A stretch of DNA of 38,491 nt from Persephonella sp. (GTDB lineage Bacteria > Aquificota > Aquificia > Aquificales > Hydrogenothermaceae): positions 1 to 38,491 of the forward strand of contig JAUZSJ010000034.1 in NCBI GenBank assembly GCA_030949555.1, in the 5' to 3' direction. Of the stretch, positions 9,386 to 17,177 are shown piece by piece; position 1 is the stretch's first letter, and each line of letters opens with the position of its first letter. The notes beneath the pieces were generated by a model that saw nothing but the letters and a program-made list of their open reading frames with translations, had not been told where the DNA came from and made no database searches. A program made the translations under genes and the position numbers.

Positions 9386-11986
9386 ATGAGACACAGAAAG
9401 AGAAATCTACTGGCAGCTGCACTTGCTTGCAGTGGCAGTATCAACACCATCTATTGCACAGCCTCAGGCAGTTTCCGACGACGCATTAGAAGAGGTATCA
9501 GGACAGGGACTGCAGGTAATTGAAAACCACAATGGAACATTCAGTGGGCACGGTCCCCTTAACTCACAGAACAACAATCTTGATTCTGTCCAGATGAATG
9601 ACAATGCTATGGTTTCTTCATCAACACAATACGGAGGAGTTTTTGCAAACTCTGCAGTGAACACAACAGCAAACTACCTTTACGATGCTGTTTCACCACC
9701 ACCTCCACCACCTCCAGATAGAAACAAAGTGTACAGCAACTCTTTCACTCAGAAAAATATTGCAACTGCAGAAAACCACAGAAACAGTGCTGACAATGCA
9801 GGAGAGGAAGAATACATTGCAATTGCTGTTAATCTGAACAAGGAAACACAGCTCGTCAATACAGAACCTGATGAGGGATACCAGGTTGTAGGTTGTTGAG
9901 CAGGACAACAACAACAACTCTGTTCAGCTGAACGAAGATGCAATGAAAGCATCAAGAGGTATACTCCACACTAATGCTGCAGCTTCCGCTGTAAACTCCG
10001 GTGAAAACTACTTTGTTGCTGCAGGTGTGGAAAACACAGAAGGTAGTCAGCTAAATAAACAGGTAGCGTCAAACTTTGATAACTATGCAGAGGCTGAGGG
10101 AGATGGCTCTGTTGCAGGAACAGGAAATGTTGAGTTGAGTGAAGGAACACAGGTAATTAATAACGGTGGAACTGTTCTTGCCCATCAGGACGCGAACAAC
10201 AACAATGTTATTATCATTAACCAGGATAATAACAATAACTCTGTCCAGTTAAATAACAGTGCTCAGGAATATGCTGCATTCATGACATTGAAAAATACTG
10301 CAAAATCTGCAGCAAACAACGGCATTAATGTTACACATGTGACAGGTGATGTTGTTGATTCATCACTCAGCCAGAAAAATAGACAGATAGCAAGCAACCA
10401 CAACAACACATCAGAAGGTCCTGCAGATTACTCTGTCGCTATTAACCTGAACAAGGAAAGACAGGTGATAGACAATGGCCATTATTACGGAAGCAAAAAT
10501 GCCGATGATCCGAAAGCTCAGATTATGAACCAGGACAACAACAACAACTCTGTTCAGCTGAACGATTCAGCTCAGGCACAGGCTAGAGCATTCATCATGG
10601 AAAATGCATCAACATCTGCAACAAATACAGGAGTGAATCTTGCCCATATAGGTGGAAACAGCTCTAACTCTTCTGTATTACAGGAAAACAAGCAGACATC
10701 ACAGAACTTCAACAACACAGCCAGAGGAAATCTGTTAGCTGCTGCTGGAAATGTAGAATGGGAGCAACACAGGATATTAACAACTACTGGACAGAGATTA
10801 ATTACCAGAATAACAACAACAACTCTGTTCAGCTGAACGATTCAGCTCAGGTTGAAGCTGCAGGCATTATAATTGAGAATGTAGCAAACTCTGCATCAAA
10901 CACAGGGTTTAACCTCCTTGGTGGAGGAGATGTGGGAGATATAGAAACATACTCTGGAGACTTCTCAAATGCACTGTCCCAGACCAATAATCAGACAGCA
11001 GAAAACCACACAAACTATGCAAAAACGTATAACGGAGAGGAAGATGTTGCTATTGCAGGTAATCTGAATAAACAGACACAGGTTATAAGAAACTACACAA
11101 CAGACAATCCTGCAGACCTGATATATATATATGACCAGGACAACAATAACAACTCTGTTCAGATAAATGGTGTTGCTCAGGGGCTGCAAGGGGAGTCGTG
11201 ATATCAAACCTTTCTCTCTCTGCTGTTAATACAGGACTGAACATGATGAATGCAGGAAATATAGGGGGAAGTGAGATTTATCAAGGCAACAGTCAATCTG
11301 CTTCTAACTTTAAGAATACAGCAGATGGAACAGTTGCAATTGCCGGCTAATGCTGAGCTGACAGGTAGCTATTTCTATAAAACTGAGAGATGGAAGTAGG
11401 TCAGGTTATAGAAAATATTCATGCAGTAATACCAGAGGATAGAGAGCAGAACAACAACAACAACTCTGTCCAGTTGAATGATGCAGCTCAGATTGAAGCT
11501 GCAGGCATTATAATTGAGAATGTAGCAAACTCTGCGGTGAATACAGGAATAAATCTGATGGATACAGGGGATATAACAGACTCTACAGTTGAACAGAGAA
11601 ACGATCAGACAGCAGAAAACCACACAAACTATGCAGATGCTACAGACTTTGCCCTTGCAACAAACATAAACAAACAGAAGCAGTATATATACAACTGTAA
11701 CTGCAGTTCCATTGAAGGAGAGCAGAACAACAACATGAATTCTGTTCAGATAAATGACGGTGCTCAGGGAAGCATAGATTCTATTGTTCTCGTAAACGCT
11801 GCTGCATCAGCTGCAAATGTTGGTATAAACATGCTGAAAGCTGGAACTATTTCTGGCTCATCTGTAACACAAGTTAATACAGCAACAGCTGTAAACTTCT
11901 CTAACACAGCTTCTGGAAATACTGCCGTGGCTGGAAATGGGGAACTTTCTGGATTCTTTATGCCCGGTCCCATAATAGGTCCGTAA
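9386..11986 (+). CDS. Large secreted Asn/Gln-rich repeat protein, FapC-like amyloid subunit (frame broken by indels)
   Basis: After correcting indels near 9420, 9893, 10760, 11185, 11348 and 11395, a single ~865-residue protein emerges. ATG 9386 follows an excellent ribosome site (AAAGGAGGT). A signal peptide ends near PSIAQPQA and is followed by the leader-like VSDDALEEVSGQG. Then come eight ~90-110-residue repeats, each starting Q-x-NNNN-SVQLND-x-AQ and continuing with a helix-breaking AxSAxNTGxN segment and a Q-x-N-x-Q-TAxN core. Asn, Gln, Ser, Ala and Gly dominate; charged residues are few. A proline run lies near 9700. The only cysteines are a CNC near residue 770, recalling the CxxC of Pseudomonas FapC. 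Composition, repeat logic and the C39 peptidase/OMP neighbours point to a functional amyloid fibre subunit exported to the cell surface. It is homologous by pattern only; an adhesin with a beta-solenoid is the alternative. Confidence 0.75.
9567..11986 (+). repeat. Eight tandem ~300-bp coding repeats of alternating A and B type
   Basis: Repeat units begin near 9567, 9898, 10219, 10528, 10803, 11133, 11444 and 11720 (spacings 331, 321, 309, 275, 330, 311, 276, then 267 to the end). Units 1, 3, 5 and 7 end with an ENHxNxA...AxNLNKxTQVI type of sequence. Units 2, 4, 6 and 8 end with an NFxNTAxG...AxAGNxELS type. Units 5 and 7 share a 43-base identical block (in 10853-10895 and 11493-11535), evidence of recent duplication of an A-B pair. 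Confidence 0.8.
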
Positions 11987-11993
11987 ACACACT

Positions 11994-12010
11994 GGGGGGT
12001 GTTTCCCCCC
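11994..12010 (+). terminator. G6/C6 hairpin between amyloid subunit gene and downstream genes
   Basis: Six G, a 5-base loop (TGTTT) and six C lie 8 bases after the stop of the repeat protein, followed by TTAAAT. In a 37-40% GC context this is a very stable stem without a long U tract. It is best read as an attenuator or a 3' stabilising/processing hairpin that would let the fibre subunit be made in excess of the downstream export proteins. It ends just before the ribosome site (AAGGAG, about 12018) of the next gene. Confidence 0.55.
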
Positions 12011-12029
12011 TTAAATAAAGGAGAAAAAA

Positions 12030-12359
12030 ATGAGAAAAATAATAACAGCTGTTCTTTTAGCAGGGGTTCTGACAGCAGGAGCAAAGGAGAAAGATTTCAC
12101 TGTTTCCTTTGGAGATGGGGGATTAAAAAAATACAGCGTCGTAGATAACACATGTTTCAGCTACATAATGGGATATCCAAAAACAGACAGGACAGTTCCA
12201 AACATCATGAATGAAGCAGTTCTCTCTTCACTTGCTAAGGCGAGAAAAAATTTCAGCAGAGATTACGACGGTTTTATAAATGTGAAGGTTTTTACCCAGT
12301 TTATAGACAAAAGAATGATTATTTATCAAATCTGTGGTGATTTGATTAGGAGGAAGTAG
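12030..12359 (+). CDS. Small secreted protein of unknown family in the amyloid operon
   Basis: A 109-residue protein with a clear signal peptide (MRKIITAVLLAGVLTAGA). The mature part is ~90 residues: a beta-rich start (KDFTVSFGDGG), two cysteines (NTCFSYIMG near 48 and QICGDLI near 103) that could form a disulphide, a central helix (NEAVLSSLAKARKNF) and a closing strand pair (GFINVKVFTQF...IYQICGDLI). The pattern of helix plus paired strands recalls YbjQ-like or short outer-membrane biogenesis proteins, but I do not recognise it. It has a good ribosome site and is followed after 2 bases by the next secreted protein, so it is cotranscribed with the C39 peptidase. An accessory or chaperone role is inferred from position only. 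Confidence 0.65.
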   Translation: MRKIITAVLLAGVLTAGAKEKDFTVSFGDGGLKKYSVVDNTCFSYIMGYPKTDRTVPNIMNEAVLSSLAKARKNFSRDYDGFINVKVFTQFIDKRMIIYQICGDLIRRK

Positions 12360-12361
12360 CC

Positions 12362-12769
12362 ATGAGAAGGCTTATAGGTGCAGTTCTGTGTTCTGGAATT
12401 ATCTTAAGCGGGGCTTTTGGAGGGAACATTACTCAGGTTTCAGACAGTGAGCTTGATACTGTTTATGCCCAGGGATTTAATTTTGATATAAATGTGGACC
12501 ATATGAAATCCTTCCGTATTGGAGAAAATATCTACAATGTAGATATTGGCGACATAACAATAAATGATGGTGGTATGCAGTTTAATCTAAGCAGCAGTCT
12601 TATGCTGTCTGGTAATGCCCAGTCAAACGCATTTATGCCTATAAACATTGTTGATTCAGCAGTAAACATTCCAATAAACATTGTGGTAATAATGGGAGAT
12701 AACAATGGAAGTATTAATATATCTAATCTCCTCAGCAGTATTAATAAGTCTAACTTTATTGGACAGTAA
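12362..12769 (+). CDS. Small secreted protein with leader-like motif, putative minor fibre subunit
   Basis: A 135-residue protein: signal peptide MRRLIGAVLCSGIILSGAFG, then VSDSELDTVYAQGF, the third copy of the D-x-E-L-x-x-V-x-[GA]-[GQ] motif in this operon, then ~95 residues of Asn-, Ile- and Ser-rich sequence with alternating hydrophobic residues (INVDHMKSF, NVDIGDITINDGG, VNIPINIVVIMGD). Such beta-prone, low-charge sequence suits a minor amyloid subunit or nucleator, comparable in position to FapB/FapE. AGGAGG in the preceding gene end supplies the ribosome site. No cysteine remains in the mature part. The function is inferred from neighbours and composition. Confidence 0.7.
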   Translation: MRRLIGAVLCSGIILSGAFGGNITQVSDSELDTVYAQGFNFDINVDHMKSFRIGENIYNVDIGDITINDGGMQFNLSSSLMLSGNAQSNAFMPINIVDSAVNIPINIVVIMGDNNGSINISNLLSSINKSNFIGQ

Positions 12770-12795
12770 GATTCCTTCTATGGAGGCCCCTGTTC

Positions 12796-13521
12796 ATGGT
12801 TGAGGGAAAATATTTTAAGTTTATTTTAATCATTATTTTCTTTCACTTTATCCCTTTCCTTTCCCTCAGCCATGTTTTTTCACAGGAGAGAAAGGCAGAG
12901 ATTCCCTTAATGGTAGGGAGCAGTTTTGGAAAGGTTTATATAAGACCGAAAGTTGTTCCTTACAGTGAGATAAAGATGAAAAATGTTGTGAAACAGAAGT
13001 TAGATTACAGCTGTGGCTCTGCAGTTGTTGCCACCCTATTCAAGTACTATTTAGGATTAAATGTAACAGAGGAAAGTGTTATAAACGGCCTGTTCAGAGT
13101 GGGAAATGTGAAAAAGATAATAGAGAGAAAAGGTTTTTCTCTCCTTGATATAAAAAAGTTAGCTGTTGCCCTTGGTTATAAGGCAGCAGGTTACAGAACA
13201 GATGTAAATGGACTGGTAAAGATAGGCAAGCCTGCAATTGTTTCCATAACAGTCGGCAGTTACAAACATTTTGTTATATTCAAAGGTGTAAAAAAAGGCA
13301 GAGTTTTCTTAGCAGACCCATCTGTAGGAAATACAGTTATGTCTGTAGGCGAGTTTGAAAAAGTGTGGTACAGAAATATAGCTCTCGTTATATACCCAAA
13401 AGATGAGAAGGGTATATTTGGCATATCAGACGAGGAGCTTAACTATGTAAGTTCCGACTTTGTCAGACAGTCCCTATACAGAAACGGTATTCCCGGATAC
13501 AAGACATTCAGTGATTTTTAA
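12796..13521 (+). CDS. Secreted C39-family cysteine peptidase, FapD-like
   Basis: A 241-residue protein with an N-terminal membrane/signal segment (residues ~7-28) and one C39 peptidase domain (~60-210). The catalytic set is complete: Q67 (oxyanion), C73 in LDYSCGSAVVAT, H158 in YKHFVIFKG and D174 in LADPSVGNT. Unlike bacteriocin transporters it has no ABC or membrane domain, so it acts alone in the periplasm. The phrase pattern (V-V-KQ-x-x-DYSCG-x-A) matches peptidases found with Fap amyloid and Fil-type fibre operons of Proteobacteria. Likely substrates are the neighbours with double-glycine-like motifs. The ribosome site GGAGG precedes ATG 12796. C39 assignment is firm; the FapD role is inferred. 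Confidence 0.87.
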   Translation: MVEGKYFKFILIIIFFHFIPFLSLSHVFSQERKAEIPLMVGSSFGKVYIRPKVVPYSEIKMKNVVKQKLDYSCGSAVVATLFKYYLGLNVTEESVINGLFRVGNVKKIIERKGFSLLDIKKLAVALGYKAAGYRTDVNGLVKIGKPAIVSITVGSYKHFVIFKGVKKGRVFLADPSVGNTVMSVGEFEKVWYRNIALVIYPKDEKGIFGISDEELNYVSSDFVRQSLYRNGIPGYKTFSDF

Positions 13522-13555
13522 TATATATTTACTAAAAAATAAAAGAGGGCCAGTT

Positions 13556-14589
13556 ATGAGAGGAAAACTTCTTTTTTTTATTGTCATTTCTTCTATATTA
13601 TTCCATTCCTACGCATCAGAAATAGAAAAGCAAAAGAAATACTCAAAAAAGGAAAAACAGAAAAGTATGAGGAGAGTCTTACACAGTTTGACAGGGGATA
13701 CATACTGCTCAAAGGAGGGCAGTTTGAGATTGAAAACAGCTTTTCATACATTTACTATTCTGCAAACCAGATATACCTGAGCAGTTTTGCCATTTTAGAC
13801 CCTATATTCCTCACCCTTGGCGAGTTTGGAATTGAGAATGCAAGGAGACATATATTCCAGTACAATCTGGCACTGAGGTATGGAATAGCAGACTTCTTAC
13901 AGGCTGAGGTTAATATTCCTTTTATTTTCAGACATGAAAGATACTCTGTTGTGGGAACAAATGCAGGAGAGAGAACTGCAGATGACTACGGGTTTGGAGA
14001 TGTATCTGTAGGTATATCTATCCAGCCTATCAAAGAAAGAAAAAGCAGACCTGCTGTTATACTGTCTCTTGCACTTAAGACAAAAACAGGAAAAAGTCCT
14101 TTTGATGTTGACGACCCTAAGAGAGACCTTCCAACAGGAAGTGGTTATTATGCCGTAAAAGGTGGGATAAACCTGCTTAAGAGCATTGATCCTGTTGTTA
14201 TATTTGGGGGAATCGCTTATTCCTACAACATGCCTGAAGATGTAGGGAAGGTTTATACGCTGAACACCGGAGGAGGAACCACATCTGCTAAGCTGGATAA
14301 GTTCTATCCAGGGGACACACTGAGTTTTAACATTGGGTTTGCTTATGCTCTTTCCTACAACTTCTCAATGAACTTCCAGTTTGCTCAGGATTACACATTC
14401 ACATCAAAAAGTAAAGTTAACGGTGTAAAATCAGATGTAAACAACTCTACAATGAACTCTGCAACACTGAAGATTGGAACAGGATGGGCACTGTCAAAGA
14501 GGTCTTCACTCAATGTTTCGGTTTCCATGGGACTGACCAACGATGCACCTGATTACGTTATTGAGTTCAGACTGCCGGTCAGATTTTAA
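13556..14589 (+). CDS. Outer-membrane beta-barrel, FapF-like exporter (one frame shift)
   Basis: The corrected product has ~345 residues. A signal peptide (LLFFIVISSILFHSYAS) is followed by a short charged helix (EIEKAKEILKKGKTEKYEES), then alternating amphipathic strands through to a C-terminal Phe (IEFRLPVRF), the usual end of a barrel recognised by BAM. The block LLKGGQFEIENSFSYIYYS, followed by LALRYGIADFLQAEVNIPF and FRHERY, matches the transporter-type porins encoded beside C39 peptidases. FapF forms such a barrel with a helical plug, and the N-terminal helix here may serve likewise. The frame shift lies near 13630. ATG 13556 follows AGAGGG. It ends convergent with the sigma-54 regulator, stop codons overlapping. 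It is the probable pore for fibre secretion. Confidence 0.78.
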
Positions 14590-16016
14590 TCTGACACCTC
14601 TCCCATACGATGTTTCTCTATAAGTGTGTAGACCTTTGGCCTGCTTATTCCAAGTAGTTTTGCCATCTTTGTTATATTTCCACCTGTTTTTATAAATGCC
14701 CTTCTCACAAGCTCCCTTTCAACCTTTTCAATATTTTCTTTCAGATTAAGGGAATGGCCATTGAGACAGTATGCTGTATCCACATCCTCCCTTCTAAGAT
14801 TCAGCTCTTTTTCTGATATGTAGATATTTTCTGTCAAAACAACAGCCTTCCTTATGACATTTATAAGTTCCCTTACATTCCCCGGCCATGGGTAATTCAG
14901 GAGAGATTCTTCAGCTTCTGGAGTAAACCCCTTTATATCCTTTCCTGTTTCCCTTGCATACCTGTTCAGAAAATATTTTGCAAGAACCAGTATATCTTCC
15001 TTTCTTTCCCTCAAGGGGAGGAATGTTTATGGTCAGCACATTCAACCTGTAAAACAGGTCTTCTCTGAACCTTCCTTTTTTAACAGCCTCTTCAAGATTT
15101 ACATTTGTTGCCGCAATTATCCTGACATTTGCATGAAGGGTCTCGTTCCCCCCAACCCTTGTAAATGTAAAATCTTCAAGAAATCTCAGAAGCTTAGCCT
15201 GCATGCTAAGGGGCATGTCTCCAATCTCATCAAGGAACAGCGTTCCCCCATTGGCAAACTCAATTCTCCCTATCTTTCTCCTGTGGGCATCTGTAAATGC
15301 CCCTTTTCATAACCAAACAGCTCCGATTCTAACAGATTTTCTGGTATGGCTGCACAGTTCACCACAACGAATGGTTTACCGGCCCTTTTGCTCCTCTCAT
15401 GTATCGCCCTTGCTGTTAACTCCTTCCCTGTTCCTGTTTCTCCTATTATCAGAACTGGATAATCATTTGTTGCATACTTTCTTATAAGGTTAAAAACATT
15501 TTTTATACCTTTACTTATACCAATAAATTCCTCTTTTTCCTCTAACTTTTCCTCTATCTCTTCAGGATGCTCAACAAGCAGGTCATAGAATATCTTTCCA
15601 ACCTTAAATTCCTGTATAAATCTGACAATTTCAGGTTTTGTGTAGTCAAAAAACATCCCACACCTTCTGCAGTATTTCTCCCTGTTCTCAATCTTTTTTA
15701 AACAGAAAGGGCACATTCCGCTTTTGTAAATTCTTGAAGAGAGATATTTCCCTACTGTTGAAGCTATCAGCTCAGGGTCTTCATTAAAGGTGATAACAAA
15801 TTCATCCTCCCTAAACCTTGTTATTTTTCCCCTTAACGATACTTCTTCGTCTAACTCTATAAAAACAACAACATCTTCATGGTCACAGACAGAAAGGGCT
15901 TTATCCTTTACTTTCAGACCAAGGAGTGAGAGATTAACTCCTCTGACTGTAAAAATCTCCCTGTGACAGTCAATAAAAACATTATCTTCGTATCTTATTC
16001 TTGCAGATAGACGCAT
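14586..16016 (-). CDS. Sigma-54 activator with PilZ and zinc-ribbon input domains (frame broken by indels)
   Basis: About 476 residues. Residues 1-98 form a PilZ domain: R2-x3-R6 and N28-x-S30-x2-G33 fit the c-di-GMP motif. Residues 100-122 form a zinc ribbon with C102, C105, C116 and C119. Residues ~150-390 are the AAA+ sigma-54 domain: Walker A GETGTGKE at 172-179, FGYEKGAFTDA (GAFTGA variant with Asp), LFLDEIGDM, and [18 protein letters not shown]. The C-terminus is a Fis-type helix-turn-helix ([23 protein letters not shown]). No receiver domain is present. Frame changes lie near 15300 and 15020. Its position beside a sigma-54-driven amyloid operon makes it the likely direct regulator, sensing c-di-GMP. 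It probably shares a transcript with the DUF445 gene upstream. Confidence 0.85.
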
Positions 16017-16052
16017 AAACCCCTCTTTCCTGAAATTTCCCTCCAGTTATTA

Positions 16053-16740
16053 TTAATTTAAAAATAAAGTGATATTCTGTAAAAGTCCAATCAAAAATCC
16101 CAGAACTGCTCCTGTATACGTTATATGTTTCAGCTGTTTTTCAGAAAATCCCAAAACAACTTTTTCTAAAGTCTGTATATCCATCTCAAGAAATGTTTCG
16201 ACAACTAATTTTTCCACATTTAACTCTGAAAGAACCTGAGGTAATTCTTCCTCTATATTTCTTTCTATACTGACTGAAGCCCTCTCTAACAGCTTTTCTT
16301 TCAGTCTTTCCTTAATTCTATCTGTTGCCTTTTCAATTAATTTTTCCAGTGCAGTAGCAAAAACAGCAGTTTTTACGCTGAACTTACCAATAGATATACC
16401 CTCTTTTATATTTTCTCTAATGGAAAACACTATCTGTTCTACAAGTTCGTCAAACACATTTTCAATTCTGTTCTTCAGTCTTTCTCTGTACCGTGTCTCT
16501 TCAAACAGACTGTGGAGTTTTTCAGGTGTCAGGAGATGCTCTTCTATAACTTTAGCTATAGAAAAGGCTATATCTTTCCTTCTTTTTGGTATTAAACCAG
16601 GAGTGAATGGAACTCTCAGGCCAAAAATTCTTTTCTCTTCAAAGGGCCTGAACAACATTTTTACAGCAAGATAGTTGGTAACATAACCTATAAACGCTCC
16701 CACAACAGGGGGAAGCTAAAAAATGGATGTAGTTTTCCAT
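16053..16740 (-). CDS. DUF445 family membrane protein
   Basis: About 229 residues after correcting one indel near 16710. The N-terminal helix ([21 protein letters not shown]) continues into [20 protein letters not shown], the hallmark of DUF445 (YheB-like) proteins. The centre is a long amphipathic helical region, and a C-terminal membrane helix ([21 protein letters not shown]) closes it. The family's biochemical role is not established; some members have been linked to spore or envelope functions. ATG 16740 (MENYIHF) is preferred. It lies 36 bases upstream of the sigma-54 activator in the same direction, suggesting cotranscription. Confidence 0.82.
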
Positions 16741-16759
16741 CCTTTTCTCCAGAATAAGA

Positions 16760-16788
16760 TTGATATTATCTAAATTCCAATATATATT
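16760..16788 (+). promoter_or_regulatory. Sigma-70-type promoter for the redoxin-uvrC operon
   Basis: TTGATA at 16760-16765, 17 bases, then TATATT at 16783-16788, five of six matches in both boxes with ideal spacing. It lies 35 bases before ATG 16824, which has the ribosome site CAGGAGGT. The interval is shared with the divergent DUF445 gene. Confidence 0.45.
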
Positions 16789-16823
16789 ATAGACTCTGGC
16801 AGTATATGCAAACAGGAGGTAAT

Positions 16824-17177
16824 ATGACAGCAAAAGTAGGCAGTCAGGCACCATATTTTGAGTTTTTAGACGGTATAAAAGGCAAAAATTTCTACGACCT
16901 GAAACAGAAATACCACATCGTTATATATAAAGCAAAGGACGACCATTTAGAAAAGTATGAGGATGAATTTGAAAGGGCAAATGTTAAGCTGATAGATTAC
17001 GTTCAGATAACAACAAAAAATTTCCTTGAAAACTTTGGTATAAAAGAAGATGGAGACTTTATTATTTTGATTGACCAGTATGGTGTGGTTCAGTATGTGA
17101 GCAATACGGTTCCCAGCTTTGAAGAAATCATGAACCTTATTTCTTTTGCAGAAGATGAAGGATGCTGTGCCCTTTAA
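16824..17177 (+). CDS. Thioredoxin-fold, peroxiredoxin-like protein without active-site CxxC
   Basis: A 117-residue soluble protein. The start (AKVGSQAPYFEFLDGIKGK) has the VGxxAPxF opening of AhpC/TSA-type redoxins, and strands IVIYKA and FIILIDQYGVVQYV follow the fold. The position of the peroxidatic Cys is occupied by KAKDDH, so it should not act as a peroxidase. The only cysteines are a pair four residues from the C-terminus (GCCAL), which could bind metal or take part in thiol exchange. It overlaps the start of uvrC by about 20-30 bases. ATG 16824 is chosen because of the strong ribosome site; an upstream ATG at 16806 is possible but overlaps that site. Confidence 0.68.
   Translation: MTAKVGSQAPYFEFLDGIKGKNFYDLKQKYHIVIYKAKDDHLEKYEDEFERANVKLIDYVQITTKNFLENFGIKEDGDFIILIDQYGVVQYVSNTVPSFEEIMNLISFAEDEGCCAL

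Noticed and set aside
9464-9955. Long antisense frames across the repeat protein (also at 10965, 11375 and 11764)
   Set aside because: They are mirrors of the Asn/Gln/Ser-rich coding strand (GTT/CTG/TTG on the reverse), lack ribosome sites and have biased Cys/Val/Leu content.
9567-11986. Regularly spaced repeats considered as a CRISPR or satellite array
   Set aside because: The period is ~300 bases, the repeats are imperfect and translate into one continuous conserved protein pattern.
12796-13521. C39 peptidase considered part of a bacteriocin export system
   Set aside because: There is no ABC transporter domain or immunity gene; the partners are a large repeat protein and an outer-membrane barrel.
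15203-15487. Forward frame across the sigma-54 activator, and many similar frames opposite real genes
   Set aside because: They are shadows of conserved genes on the other strand and show no family features.
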